A stretch of DNA of 64,000 bases from NCBI RefSeq assembly GCF_027580225.2, contig NW_027395277.1, positions 2,421,001 to 2,485,000 on the forward strand, written 5' to 3'. Within the stretch, counting starts at the first letter, position 1, and every line of letters begins with the position of its first letter. The stretch is from Misgurnus anguillicaudatus (Eukaryota; Chordata; Actinopteri; Cypriniformes; Cobitidae). Under the pieces are notes generated by a model. The model saw only the letters and a program-made list of their open reading frames with translations, was not told the DNA's origin and did no database searches. Positions 1-12,345 of this stretch are shown here, one piece after another. The position numbers and the translations under genes were made by a program.

Positions 1-90
1 AAAAATCAATATGTTTTTTCCGCTGAAAAAATAGTCCCTGACTAATTGTAAACACTAACAGAATGTTTCACACATGTTTACATTGCAAAA

Positions 91-1240
91 GGTCAGTGAC
101 AGCAGGTGACTTCTTTTTCGAGGGCGCGTGATGCGAAGCTCGTCACTACATGTATTTAGCCGGTCATGTGTGTGGCTCATCACTTCAAAATATGGGTGAT
201 TCTCAATCTCATGAAATCCAGACTTAGAAGGTGTCCAGCATCAGAATTTTTAAAAACCTTTGAAGCCTATTTTTTTGCACATATAAGATTAAGTTCTGAA
301 CTTACTATAACCATTATTTTTAGAGGATTTAAAAAATATTCTCCTATAGAATTGTTTAAATTTTTAGATTATCATTATCAAAAATTGTCATTACCGCAAC
401 ATCTCATTGCATTAAATATATGCATTTGCAAACTCATGTTTCGGTAATGAGAACTAAAAGTTGTCTAGGTACTATGACAAACAAAATTTAAACTTTTATC
501 TGGAGAGGAAAAATAAGAACTGCTTACCTGGTAGCCATCTTGAGTGTCACAGTCAATTATGCCCCTTTCAACAATTTTTTTTTAATGTTAGTTCCTTGAG
601 GGCTTAAACAATGATTGAAAATTGTGATGGAGGATGAAAAAATTGGTATTGGACACATTTATTATTTTCTCTACATTTATCAATGATCACCAAATACCAC
701 ATGTTTCTTTACTGTAAATGTTTATAGTATAACATGCACTGAAGTTTTTTTATTTTTTAGATTTTTTAATTATAAATATTTCCATGTCAAAGAACCCAAA
801 TCCAGTCATGAAATGTTGCGGTAATGAAAATTTTCCCTTTAAATGTGGAAAAAAACAATATTTTGTTGTATGATGTCATTTGAAATCATGTTGAAAATAG
901 TAAATGAAGAGAGAGATGTTTGTAACTGTATGCTTCTTATTTTAATAGCATTTACTTTTATTATCAATATGTTTCATGACACCTCATAAGTCTAATTTTG
1001 CGAGAATCACCCTATGTATTCGGCGTGTCATATTAACTTATATGCATGCATTACGTGTGGTGTCAAAATAAGTGCCTGCTATGATAAAAGAAGTTGCCAG
1101 ATACTCACTTAATCTCATGTGTAATCAGAGTTTAGTGTTATGTGAGTGTCTTGCGAGTATTTTGTGAATGTGAGCGTCTCTTGTTTGTCCTGTGGCAGCT
1201 ACCATATGCGTTTTGAAATTGAGGGGTGAGCTGTAGGTTG
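91..1240. mobile_element. Degraded dispersed repeat hosting a nested element
   Basis: The flanks of the 194-1012 element (91-190 and 1013-1200) match, in reverse complement, the sequence at about 57568-57855. Shared landmarks are a GTGACTTCTTTTTCGA-like start and a GATACTCACTTAATCTCATG-like stretch. This is therefore an older dispersed repeat into which another element jumped. The exact ends are not clear and no coding capacity is seen. Superfamily unknown. Confidence 0.55.
194..1012. mobile_element. 819-bp non-autonomous DNA transposon, copy 1
   Basis: The element begins GGGTGATTCTC and ends GAGAATCACCC, a terminal inverted repeat, and is flanked by TAT on both sides (191-193 and 1013-1015), a likely 3-bp target-site duplication. 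An inverted relative of the same length lies at 56749-57567. The interior is AT-rich and has no open frame above about 90 codons, so it is a MITE or deletion derivative. The 3-bp duplication would fit a PIF/Harbinger-like mobiliser, but this is only a guess. Confidence 0.7.
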
Positions 1241-1515
1241 CAATTCGCAATCTCACCACTACATGCAGCTAAATTTTACACATACACCCTTTAAACAAAT
1301 ATGCATATCAATTTTTGTATAAGATGTATAGTAGCGATACTAACTGTAAAAAGTATTGGAATCAGATTAATAGATTTCTTAAAAGAGTCAAATGTCATTT
1401 GACTGATTTACATTAAATGATCACAATTACATGTGTGAGCTAGCTGTAAACAATATTTTTTTTGCTTGTTTAAAATCTTGACTAGTTATGAGTTGCTGTA
1501 ACTTGCTTAAAATGC

Positions 1516-1840
1516 TTAAAGGGGACATATCATGAAAATCTGACGTTTCCTTGTTTAAATGCTATAGTTGGGTCCACAGTGCTTCTATCAACCTAGAAAT
1601 TGTGAAAACGATCAACCCAGTAACTTAGTTTTGGTAAACCACTCTATGCAAGCATGCGAAAAAATAGCTCATTGAAATTTGGCTCCCCTTGTGATGTCAG
1701 AAGGGGATATTACTGCCCTTTAATTTGCACCATCCAACCACGGCACTGCCATTTAGTGCAGAGATCAGCTCATTTGCATTTTAAAGGACACACCCAAAAC
1801 AGCACATTTTTGCTCACACCTACAAAGTGGCAAAAATGAA
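1516..1840. mobile_element. Dispersed repeat starting TTAAAGGGGACATATCATG
   Basis: The sequence resembles a common cyprinid interspersed repeat: the TTAAAGGGGACATATCATG start, then a conserved block with CCCCTTGTGATGTCAGAAGG near 1684-1704. No coding capacity. It ends against a fragment reading GATTAATTGCGATTAAT (1861-1877), which belongs to the element family seen whole at 18536-18842. Identification is by recognition only. Confidence 0.5.
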
Positions 1841-3322
1841 CTCTTATTTATTTTGTATGCGATTAATTGCGATTAATCTTTGCCCAGCACTAATTTATAC
1901 ATGTTGTCACTTTGCAATTTCTTTATCATCATTGTCATCATCTTTTTGCTTTTGTTTTTCATTTAAACTGTCTTGTTGCATGAAAGATGCATCATGTATA
2001 CATTAAATAAAAAACCATCTAAATTCCTGCAATATCATGGATTACAACCAACAACCACATGGATTACTCCAAGTATTACATTGTTGTTTTTGCCCACCTC
2101 CAAGTTCTCCGATATTCTGAACTCTAGATAAGCATCACGTACAAATAATGCTGCTTGCATTTAAAACACCAATCCTACCTTAGTACCTTGAAAACCTGTT
2201 CAACCCCTCACCCCCTGTGGGAATCACAAAGCTGCCAACCAATCAGATTTGAGCTCTTGTGATTTTCACGTGTCTCATGCATCCAACAGTCTGTGGGCGG
2301 TGTGGCGTCTGAGCCAGAGACAGTAACAATAACACCTCGCCATAATATGATTTACGTTATACATTTAATTTATATATTCTGCAGTATCGTCAAATACTAA
2401 CTGGCGCTCAGAAACAAAGTAAATGCCCATAATATCATTTATGAGGACCGAGCTGATGATTGACACCTGTGGTGTTTCCATAACAAACTGGCCTGAAGCG
2501 AAACAAACAAACACGCTCCGTCCTAAATTCAGATGTAATAACAGTGTATAAAAGTCAAATACATTGCTTTCTGTGCCAAACCCACGATAAACCCCATTTA
2601 CATAGGGATCTAAACTGCTTTATGTGTAATGGGTTTCTGTTAGTTCACAAAAAAGGGGAACAATCGTATTTGGCAGTAGTTAGTACAAGCAGTTTGCATT
2701 CGTCACCGGTTCAGTTAAAATCGTGTAGACATTTGCAAATGTTGTACTAAAATATGCAAAGTGACAGTTAGTTTTTTTATGAAGGGGTTTTTGAGAGTGA
2801 ATAGAAATATTTCGACTCCTGTATACTCTGAAATCCCAGATTATTTCTTAAAGGTTGTTTTGTTAAAAGCTCTTTCAGCACGGTTCATTTACATATCAAC
2901 AGTGTCTGAGATGTGTTTCTTAAAAAAAAATGCCTGGGGAAATAAGACACTTGTTGATATACAGTAAGAAAGTTAAGACATACAAGTATTGTGACTATAT
3001 CTTTCAGATAACTTGATAAGAAAGTTTGCTTGTGATTTTGTGAAGTCAATCCAAATAAAACATCTCGTAAATTAAAATGTAGAAATGTTCAAGTTTGATT
3101 TTTTTGGACTTTGCAGACTTTGTGATCTTGGAAATCACATTTTGAGCATATTTTAAAGCATTAATGAGATCTGGTCTGAAAACAAGGTGGCGGAAGGGAC
3201 ACTGGCACATCCATTTTGATTTTGCCCCATTGTGTATCATTTAAATTGAAATTCAACCCGAACACAATATAGCTTTTTGGTTTAAAATAATTGCATGATT
3301 GTAGCCAAAAAGTAATACTTTT
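1841..3322. other. Intergenic, no gene seen
   Basis: Apart from the repeat fragment at 1861-1877 I see no repeat ends, coding pattern or RNA gene. The stretch 2160-2480 is less AT-rich than its surroundings and may be an old repeat. The open frames are short and lack codon bias. Confidence 0.4.
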
Positions 3323-4001
3323 TTAAAGGCGGGGTGTATGATTTTTAAAAAACACTTTGGAAAAGGGAGTCGGACCGAGTACCAAAACACACTTGTAGCC
3401 AAACAGCAGTAAGGGGCGTGTCTACTAACCGACATCAGCCCCCTGTCCCAAATGGCACACTTCATGTGGACTTTCGGTCTCGTGGCCTTAAATTGCGTGT
3501 GCTCGCTTAGTCTACGAGTCCGTAGGGCGTCCCATCTGTCATTTTTATGCTTTAAAGTGTGCTCATCAGCGCCCCCTTGATGCGGTCTCCGGCGAAGCTC
3601 GCACTGCAGCAGGCTTCGTGCACTTTACCAACCCAGAAGTTCTTGCGAAAAAGCAATCAGACCAATCAGACGACGGAAGGGAGGAGCTCACTCTGACGGG
3701 CAACTTCTCTCCCTATTTCCGGCGTGATGCTCGAGTCTGTCCCAAAATACGACTGCAGTGCACCCACATGGACTCGCATCAAGGGTCCCTAAAGTCTGCT
3801 CTCTATGATGTCATCAAAGTGTGGACTCTGAGGAGGACCACAAGTCCGGAGTGTACCATTTGGGACAGGGCCATCGTTGCCTGGGTTGCGTATATGTGGG
3901 GCGGGTCTATCAAAAGATGGTCCAGATTCTATTTGGGTAGGGGCGTGTTTGTTTAGGTGATTTTAAATATCAACACTTGCTTTCATGGATCATGCACCCT
4001 G
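3323..4001. mobile_element. Dispersed repeat split by a nested transposon
   Basis: The left part (3323-3440) carries AAAGGCGGGGTGTATGATTT. The right part (3871-4001) resumes with CATCGTTGCCTGGGTTGCG and ends near ATCATGCACCCTG, reading as one interrupted element. The 112-codon frame across the insertion is not a gene. Confidence 0.55.
3441..3870. mobile_element. Nested DNA transposon, TIR CCCTGTCCCAAATGG
   Basis: The ends CCCTGTCCCAAATGG (3441-3455) and CCATTTGGGACAGGG (3856-3870) are a perfect 15-bp inverted repeat. The element sits inside another repeat. A fragment of the same family, with a near-identical end, is at 34422-34503. About 430 bp, no coding capacity. Confidence 0.75.
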
Positions 4002-4230
4002 TCCTTAATCTTCTCAAGCTCCTTGCTTTCAAAGATGGTTAAACAAGATGTTTTATATTATTCAAATGGAACTACGTTTTTTTCCTTTGTTTTGTTTTTT
4101 TAAATGTCTTTTTTCTATGTTATTGTTGTTTATAAAACCTTAAAACTCTAAGTAAAATATATAGCCTATAAAAGTGCTCGAAATTGTGGCTGAAAAAAAT
4201 TGTGTTCATTTTGGTAAAAAATAATAATAT

Positions 4231-4484
4231 TTAAAGGTGAAGTGTGTAGACTTTAGCGGCATCTAGCAGTGAAATTGTGAATTGCAACCAACGGCTCAGT
4301 CCACCATTCACAGAAACGCACAGGGAAGCTACGTTAGCTGCTACAGGACAAACATGTTGTTGTCTAAGACAAAATACAGCTGTGATAAAACACGCTTTGT
4401 ACAGCAGTTTGTCCGTTTAGGCTACTGTAGTTCCCATGGCGGCACAAAATGGCGACTTCCATGTAAGGGGACCCGCGATGTATG
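4231..4484. mobile_element. Dispersed repeat starting TTAAAGGTGAAGTGTGTAGA
   Basis: A fragment of the family also seen at about 32862-33040, which shares the AAAGGTG(A/C)A(A/G)TGTGTA start and the ATGTAAGGGGACCC block near its end. Here it is cut by the element at 4485-4936. Confidence 0.55.
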
Positions 4485-4936
4485 TAGGGATGGGCAATTA
4501 CGGGTTTCACGATTAACCACTGTAAAATGTCTTGACGGTTAGCATTATCGTTTAAAATTTAATTATCATTACAACCGTGTTTGATTACCATGATTGCGAA
4601 AACTCGCGGTAAATCCTGTCCAGCCAGAATCAGTTTGACGGAGGCGCCCACATGCAACATAGTTTTTTGCGCAAGAAGGCATTTAAGGGATAATGTATTG
4701 TATTAATTCACCGTAAAATTATTAGACAGATTTTTTTACCACAGAAATAATTTCAGTGACATGAATATTAAATTGTGATTTTCAAAAATAAAACTTGTTT
4801 AAATGTTTTCAGTGTGTGATTCAGTTCTTTTTGAACATTTCCATCTCATTTTAACAAAACCATGATAATATTGATAACCGTGATAACTTTGGTCACTATA
4901 ATCACGATATGAAATTTTCATACCTTCCCATCCCTA
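4485..4936. mobile_element. DNA transposon, TIR TAGGGATGGG
   Basis: The ends TAGGGATGGG and CCCATCCCTA form a 10-bp terminal inverted repeat. The interior is rich in ACGGTTATCA-like motifs, and a diverged relative lies around 9436-10490. No coding capacity. Termini of this type are common in hAT-like MITEs of fish; superfamily by inference. Confidence 0.65.
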
Positions 4937-5164
4937 ATTCTTATCAAATGACTTCAGGACTTCAGTTTTCTCAAAAAAGCTCAAGATGTGTTTCGTGTCA
5001 AGAAAGAAGACATTGAGACATTTAGTTTCCAAAATAGTTTTTAATCTTTTTATTTTGTGTACACGTTTCCTGTATTTTCTGTTCGTATCTTAATAAAATA
5101 CATTGAAAAATAAATATGGATGGACATTAAAACTTCTAAAACAACAAGTCTGGTGGTGGTGGCC

Positions 5165-5455
5165 TAACTGTGGGTTCACACCAGATGCGAGTTCAACGTT
5201 TTGCGCGAGTAGATTACATACAAAGTCAACGCAAAGACGCGATCAGACGCATCCTCGTGTGGGGCGATACAAATGACGCAATATGGGCGGCGCGTTTGCC
5301 GCGAAAACATGCGCTATTCGCCTCGAACGCGTCTTCGCCCAAGTTGAAAATATTCAACTCGAGTGAAAAATTCGCATGACACGAAGTTTAATCCCGCGAG
5401 TAATCTAGAGCAAGTAACGCGATGCCCCGCATTTGGTGTGTACGTAGCATAAGAC
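5165..5455. mobile_element. CpG-rich repeat, GTTCACACCAGA family
   Basis: The sequence is rich in GCG and TCGC words and starts GTGGGTTCACACCAGATGCG. Larger relatives with the same GCGTTYA(C/G)ACCAG start lie at 33085-33500 and 40542-41345. The small frames inside it are not genes; its CpG density is a property of the repeat, not a promoter sign. Confidence 0.5.
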
Positions 5456-6115
5456 TTTTGCACAGTACTGCTTATAAAAAAGTACTTGAAATTAAAAATG
5501 AATATATGCATGAAATTCTGTTCATTTTATAAAAAAATATTTAATTTAAATTTAATTATTAAGATTATTTTCTGCACTTCGTGAACAAAATGTCCTATTT
5601 TGGAAGGTTCTGTTTAACTGACATGAAAAGCGACCAATTAAGCTCACGTGATTGTACTTTTTCTGTAACGGCAGGATAAAAACAAAGAACTTCATTTCTA
5701 TGCTGCGAGAAGACGTAAGCTTTATGTTTGCAACGAAAACAAAGGTAGTTTATAATGTTTTTACAGACCCCCCGTTTACAGAAATTTATTTCAATCCCTC
5801 ATTCATTTCATGTTCATATAGATTGTTATTAACATGCTTTGAGTCAATTTTGGGTATAACAATTCACCACCAGCCATATATTTTCGAAGTCATTAAAAAA
5901 AATTTGAAGTGTTGCCTGTATGAACCCTGTATTAAAGACATGTAATGGTTTGTTTGTCCTTCATGGCTTAAACCTTCCATGTGATATCTGGCTTACAACC
6001 CACAAAAAGTCTTAAAAGCCCATCTATTAATCCCATTAAACTTTAATACATTTGCATTGGCATTACACTCTTTAATGTTTGTCCAATGTTAACTAAAAGT
6101 TAACTTTTAATCTCC
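5456..6115. other. Intergenic, no gene seen
   Basis: AT-rich sequence. The 97-codon plus-strand frame at 5652-5945 has no recognisable domain or splice context. No repeat termini found. Confidence 0.35.
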
Positions 6116-6690
6116 ACATCCCTGGTACAAACAAGTTCGGGTCAGTCATCTGTAACGTCACACAACAGACTCACACTGTCAATGCTTAACAATCCTATAC
6201 ATCAGGATTCCTGCGCGTCCAGTGCTTTGTGTCGTAGTTTGTAATTTTCTCGCTTGTTTTGCCTCCATCGTCACGCAGAGGGCCACGCTAACCTACACGT
6301 CATTTGCATTTTCCCCTCTTTGCTTTTAAAGGCGCAGCGCTCCTTATGAGCACTCGCTTCCAAAGAGGCTTTTTTCTCCTGAGATGTGGACGCCGTCTCT
6401 CTCTTATAAGCTGAAGGATAAGGCTTCTGTCATGCAAATTGAGAGTCCTGCAACTAATAGGGTCTTTACACCAAAGATTTTAATTCCCTTTCTCAGTAAA
6501 TGGGAGAAAGTAGAAGTTTTCTTTTTTCAATGCCGAAACAGGATAAATACATCAGTCTTTTGCGCCGACAGTGAGCGTTTTTGGAGCTTGCATACTGTGG
6601 AGCGCGATTTTGGACTCTCTTTAGTTTGTTTAGGGGGACGTTTAGGGGGGCATTGGCGTTTTGCGACAAAGACACAATGATCTTATTCAT
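6116..6690. other. GC-richer low-copy island
   Basis: About 570 bp without recognisable repeat ends, more balanced in base content than its flanks, with an octamer-like ATTTGCAT near 6302-6309. The two frames above 60 codons on opposite strands overlap and look random. It could be a conserved non-coding element or an old unrecognised repeat. Confidence 0.25.
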
Positions 6691-6791
6691 TCAATGCTGT
6701 TTTCAACAAGCGAAGCAAAATAGATGCCTAATATGATACAAGAAACATCTTGTAGAATTACCTTGTCTATTATAAGTAGGAAATGCAGAAT

Positions 6792-7225
6792 TTAAAGGGA
6801 ACCTGCTGACCTTTTTGGACTTTAGCTTATTCACTGTATCCCCAGAGTTAGATAAGTCCATACATACCTTTTTATCTCCGTGCGTGCCGTAACTCTGTCT
6901 GACGCACCCAATGCTAGCCTAGCTTAGCACAAAGAATGGAAGTAAATGGCTCCAGCTAGCATACTGATCCCAATAAGTGATAAAATAACGCCAAGATTTT
7001 CCTATTCATATGTTGTGATCTGTATAGTCACAGCGTGTACAAATAACAAGGTCATATGAGACACAGCCATCTTTTAACCGTATACATACTGGGAAACACT
7101 GCACGGGCAACACATATTTCAACAACATCATGCTGCCAATTTTTGCACAAACCCAGATGATGTTTACAGTGCATAGACATAATGATCGGTCCTGACTGCA
7201 TCTGGGCATTTCTTTGCACGCTAAT
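6792..7225. mobile_element. Dispersed repeat with GCTAGCCTAGCTTAGCAC block
   Basis: The block GCTAGCCTAGCTTAGCAC followed by AATGGAAGTAAATGGC (about 6913-6950) is a well-known motif of a high-copy cyprinid repeat. The left boundary is taken at the AATTTAAAGGGAACCTG start, and the right near the CCTGACTGCATCTGGGC at 7190-7206. The 67-codon minus-strand frame inside is a by-product. Confidence 0.5.
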
Positions 7226-7983
7226 GTTTTGCGCTATTTACAACAGTTGTGGTTGCAGCTTCTAGGTACTTTATATCTATGACCTAGGCACATTCTATTA
7301 TGCAAATTACGCTTTATGAATATATAAAATAGTAATTTCTGTGCAATTAGGGTCACCAAATGAATTCCAAACAATGTCTGCCATTGGTCGACCGTTACTG
7401 GTGTGATAAGGACAATGAAAAATACATACATCAACAATAAAAAGAAGCAATTTTGTCTTTCCACACTGGAGTTTAATAATAAAGATGTGTTAAAAAGGTT
7501 AGCTCATGTTTTGTGCATTGCTCTGGGAGGAGAGCGTTTCGAGGTCCTGGTTTTGTAACCCCAGGTATCTTAGTTTTTTAATTTTTGGTGTCTCGCTAGA
7601 GAAAAAATCTATAACTAAAGAGTGATTATATTTTTATATATTATTTTATATATACTAATGATAAATACTTTTAATTATAAATTAGATCTATTGTTGATCT
7701 TAATATTTTTTTAGGATTTTTTTAAAATGAAAATATTATCAGCTTAGACAAAATGCTCAATGTGAATAATAAAATACTACTTAACAAAAAACTGTGCATA
7801 GTAATGTACGTAAGGAATAATAGACGATGGGCCGTTGAATTATTCGAAAACCCAATAATTTTTTTTTAATAAATCTGTCAAAATTATTGCATTTTGATTG
7901 ACCATTAAAATATATTTTTTTCCAATAAAAAAGACACCAAGAACCACCGGACTAGAAGAATGTTCAATAATTTGAATAATTTA
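7226..7983. other. AT-rich intergenic, no gene seen
   Basis: Very AT-rich with many TATATA runs (7630-7700). No repeat termini, exon or RNA gene recognised. Confidence 0.35.
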
Positions 7984-8226
7984 AGAGCTCCGATGCAAAA
8001 CCCTCTAAGTGCGCCTGACATGCTTTCTGCGAAATTAGCATTTTTTTAAATCAGACTCTTAATGGTTTCTGCCAACAAACTGGTATTTCTGAAAGACCTG
8101 AGGATGGGATTAAGTGGATTTAAAGTATTTGATGAACGTATAATACGTGCCAAGGGCATTCGGTTAATATCATTATCTCATTTTTGACGGAAGTGGCGTT
8201 TAGCAACTTTTGCATCTGAGCTCCTC
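7984..8226. mobile_element. Small MITE, imperfect TIR GAGCTCNGATGCAAAA
   Basis: GAGCTCCGATGCAAAACC at the left is mirrored by TTTTGCATCTGAGCTC at the right, giving imperfect inverted repeats around about 240 bp of non-coding sequence. Confidence 0.55.
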
Positions 8227-9435
8227 AATTGTTTCCTTTAAAAATGTTTTAAATAGATTTTCTGTCCCCTAAAGCCATACAGAATACAAAGAAATCATTT
8301 GTTACTATTGTTTTAGACCAGCTACGATCCCATACCAATAGTCCTACTCGTGCATTATGGATGTACATGTCATTTTTCGCATTGGGATGGCAGCCAACAT
8401 AAATAAATAACAAACGCCTACTGTCTTAGCTAATGCTGAAAAAATCCTATGCTTGAAACTGACAGCATACGAAGCTTGCAGCCTGCAACATCAATGTCAA
8501 ATACTGGTTTGATAAAGTTTTAGAAGGTATAGAGATAAACTTAGGGCTAAGTGCCTTCTGCACAAGTCAAGACGTATTTTATCTAAGTGAAGAGCAATGT
8601 CACAGGTTTAAATTTTAAGGAATCCATGTATTTAAAACATAGATTACAGGTTATATAAGTATGTTTGGATATTTTTATGCATTTATTTTATTGAAAATGT
8701 TTATATTTGTAAACATTTTCTCTGCTGTTCCAGAGTCAGCTTGACCTATCGTAAGAGAAAATGATCTTAGAAGTCACAGGCAAAGTATCAACACAAAAAG
8801 GTTTATTAACAAACTCTCTGTAAATTGAATAGCTGGTTTTGTCTAAGGTACAAAGTGTGCGTACCCTGCGGTCAGGTCTGGGCGCCACTGATCTAGGTTA
8901 ATACTGGTTTGTGTGACAGTGTGTCTGTTACCCCAGAGCTATTCATAAGCGTGACTAACAAAAGAAAAGTTCACTGCACTAGCAATCAAATGACTCCCAT
9001 ACAAGCTTCCACTCTTTGCTGCAAAACACATTTTTTCAAATGTGTTTCCTCCATTCCTGCTAAGATGCTGTGTATGATGCATTCTGACAGCTTTGTCAAG
9101 CAAAAAAGAGCTTGTGGCGAGCCCTGCTGTCTTACTGTCTTACACACCATTGTGACAAATCGGTTAACAAAGCTTGACGAACAGCCCCAGTGTTGAAACC
9201 ATGTTTAAAAAACATCCTGCCCTAGGTAATTTAACTTTAACTCTAACACCATTCGTGCTAAAAAGTAGCTCAGATTGTGGATAAGGTTGTGTTTTTGAAG
9301 AATAAAATGGTTAGCCTGATCTCACGAGAATTCTTAACTATTTTATGAAGTGGCCAATTCGCATGAATTTTAAGAATTAAATGTTTGGAAAAAAAAATAA
9401 TGAAGCCCCTCCCCTAACCACTCCTATAAACCAAA
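8227..9435. other. Intergenic, no gene seen
   Basis: Contains only a small local palindrome around 8693-8722 (GAAAATGTTTA / TAAACATTTTC). The 95-codon plus-strand frame at 8909-9196 has no domain or splice support. Confidence 0.35.
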
Positions 9436-10490
9436 TAGAGATGAAACGGTATAGTGACCAAAATCACCACGGTTATCAATATTTTCATGGTTTTGTGAAC
9501 AATTTCTATAAATGTATAAAAAATTACTGATGCAAACCAAATTTAAAATTGATTTTGCATGTAAGTGCTCTTTCGTTCGCATAAACATCAAATAAATAAT
9601 ATTAACTCTTTCCCCGCCATTGACGAGTTCAATCAAAGAGGTCAATTAAGAAAAAATGCTTTCCTGCCAATGACGAGTATTTCCGGCTTTCCGCAATACC
9701 GCAACTTATAAGCCTGGAAGTATCGCCGCTAGGGCAAACAGCTGTATGTCCGTGTAAGTTCTGAGGATCGCTCTGCATCTGATCTTTATCAAAAGTCATT
9801 CACAAAAATAGAATTATCTCAGGTTTTTGCTCAAAATTTTTGTTTTTGAAGAAACCTAATAAAAATGAAAAAAAAAAACGCACTCTCTAGATTTATTCGT
9901 AACATGTCCACACAGACGAAATAAGAACTTTTTTCTGGAAATTAAACTTTTGTGAAAATCTTCAAACATGCTGGCGCTGGCTAGCAAGTTTTTAAAAAAC
10001 GCTGGCGGGGAAAGAGTTAACATTAATAATGGCACATTTGGGGTCATGAGATAAAATCACCGTATGTTGTTAGAAATTGGGACTTTAGGACCCAGGAGTA
10101 AGCTGCACGACACATGCGCTCATAGCAATTACGGAAGAAACAAACAGAGTAGAAAAGAGCTTTAAACTCATCAGATCACATCATTTAATGGAAAATGAAT
10201 AAAAAAAGATTAAGAAATATTAAGTAAACATGTGTCAGTACAACTAGATTTTTTTAAATGTGAAAATATTTTGGATTTTAATTCAGTCCATGAAGTACTG
10301 TCACCACAAAACATGGGAGCAGACATGAATTAATGTATTTGTCTTCCGTTATTGCTTAAATTGGTTGATGCTGAAGAGGGATTTTCCAGCCTTGACACTG
10401 GCACGGTTAAATGGTAATTAAAAATGATGCGGTAATACTAACCGTTGGACATTTTATCACAGTTAACTATTAAACCAGTAATTGTTATTT
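9436..10490. mobile_element. Diverged TAGGGATGGG-family element split by a TTAA element
   Basis: The flanks of the insertion at 9602-10020 carry CACGGTTATCAATATTTTCA (9468-9487) and GCGGTAATACTAACCG-like motifs (10429-10444), resembling the interior of the 4485-4936 element. The ends are degraded, so the boundaries are approximate. Confidence 0.4.
9602..10020 (-). mobile_element. TTAA-flanked piggyBac-like MITE, copy 1
   Basis: The element starts TTAACTCTTTCCCCGCCA and ends TGGCGGGGAAAGAGTTAA in reverse-complement symmetry, with TTAA at both borders, the target duplication used by piggyBac transposases. It runs opposite to the copies at 34590-35075 and 63259-63757. About 419 bp, diverged; no intact frame. 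Confidence 0.75.
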
Positions 10491-10591
10491 ATCTCTAAAA
10501 CCAAACCACATTGATGGCTTAAAAGCATATCATACAAAAACATAGAGATAAGATCATACAAATGTATGCAAATTAGACACCTCTTAAAATA

Positions 10592-10785
10592 CACTGTAAA
10601 AAGTAAAAGTTGAGTCAACTTAAAAAAAAAAAAACTTGGAAACACCTAAAAATTAAATTCATTATTTTTCAACTTAAATTTTCTCACTAAATTGAAATTT
10701 TTTAAAATATTTGAGGTGTTACCAATTAAAGTAATAAAAAAATGTATTTCACATTTTTAAGTAATTTTTTTAAGCTTTTCCAGTG
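10592..10785. mobile_element. Palindromic MITE, CACTGTAAAAAG...CAGTG
   Basis: CACTGTAAAAAGTAAAAGTT at the left is matched by the inverted AAGCTTTTCCAGTG at the right. The interior is A- and T-rich and partly self-complementary. The same family occurs at 49283-49483. Confidence 0.65.
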
Positions 10786-11789
10786 TAGTAACAAATTGCA
10801 AAGAGATTGTGTTAGAATTCGTAAATTATTATGCTGGCAACCCCATGATGGAATTTAATGTATTTGTTAAATGCACAAAAAGTCATGTTGTGTAAAGGTA
10901 AATACAGAACCACAAGGATGTATATATGCCACAATTGGTTCACACCTACAGATAAGAGGATGCCTACAGTTAGAATCTTGTAGAGAAGCAAAGGGGACCT
11001 GAGGTCAAATGTGATGAGAATAAAACTAGCGCTACAGGCTAAAGCTAACCCCCACCCTATAGCCTTCAGGCTACGACTGTACTCCTCCACCAAACTGCAG
11101 TAAATACCACTGTCTGTTTCTTCTTCATACAGCTGTAACTCATTCAAAGCATGGCAAGCCCATAATTTTTTTGTTAGCATGAACAGCTACTCTACGATTT
11201 TATGAAATACAATCATAACTAACTGGCAGATATGTACTATGTACTTATTGCATATGATTATCTGCATTGTACCACATTAGTTTCAGTTGCACTGGCATGC
11301 ATACTCTTTCCTTTCTTAAGAAATGTGTAAAAGTAAAAATTTTTGTTTTACATTTGTTTGTCTGTGAGATTCAACTCAGAACCTTGAACTCCATTCATAC
11401 CTGTATCTCCTGATTACATTGATACTTATTTCTCATAACGTACATAGCTGAGGGCTGATGACTGTTGAACACTGACAGAACACGCCAACTGTTATTTATT
11501 GCTACACATCATAGCACAGTGCTTCATTGCTTGTGTGTTTGTGTTTCAGTTCAGGCCTGGAGCTACAGTAATATGACTTAACATTCTTTTCCAAGCCAAG
11601 TTTGTTTCATTTCTTGAGTTGACAGCGTTTTTATGATTCTGTAGATTACACGGTGTAACACAATAGTCTAGTATAAATTAAGTACATGCTGACTACTGCA
11701 TGTTAAAATTTCTGTCTATTCATTGAGCATCAAGTTAGAAACCAGAAACCTTATCAGGGACGTTAATTAACAAAGCAGAAGAAAACCCA
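10786..11789. other. Intergenic, no gene seen
   Basis: The longest frame is 122 codons on the minus strand (10812-11180). It has hydrophobic stretches, but I see no recognised domain, no splice context and no paralogue, so I do not call it a gene. Confidence 0.35.
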
Positions 11790-12345
11790 ACCAAACTGAT
11801 CCCGAGCGCAATTGTCCCCTCCCTACTCCCCAAGAAGCACGCACTCACATTATACTTTGACCGATCCAAGCCCGGGCACGCTTTCGTCATTAGGACGCGA
11901 TTGTTTGGCGGAAAACAGAAAGTGAATCACTCTCTTAACACTGGAGCCCATCGTAATGTTAAGTCTTTGTTTTTTTTATTCTGAGTCGTTTGGTGCGCGA
12001 TGACACAGCCCTTTTATATGCTGCATCATATTGCTTAGTTGATATGTCGCATATGCACCTCAGACATTCACATAACCCTGCTGAGCCATCAGATGGTTTT
12101 CACAAAGGCAGATGAAGGTGAGTGGTCGCGCAATTGTCATCTCTCCTTTTGAACCGCGCTTTGCGATCAAACTGCGTGTTTCGCACTGAACCCAAGTGAA
12201 CAGCGCCCGAGCCCACCTCTGCAAGCTCAAACCGCCCCCGGGCATGATACAGATCGATGATCGTACTAGTCAAACGAATCAGGCTTTGGGGGTCAAACGT
12301 GCTCAGGCGCGGTGTGGTTGGGATAATGTGCGCGCTCTAAATGAG
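11790..12345. mobile_element. Probable GC-rich DNA-transposon remnant
   Basis: The stretch is CpG-rich with words such as GATCCCGAGCGCAA, CAAGCCCGGGCACG and GCTCAGGCGCGGTGTGGTTG, resembling ends of a large cyprinid DNA-transposon family. No transposase frame is left. A low-copy CpG island is an alternative. Confidence 0.35.

Noticed and set aside
10812..11180. 122-codon minus-strand frame with hydrophobic segments
   Set aside because: Could suggest a small membrane protein, but there is no family match that I recognise, no splice context and no sign of conservation.
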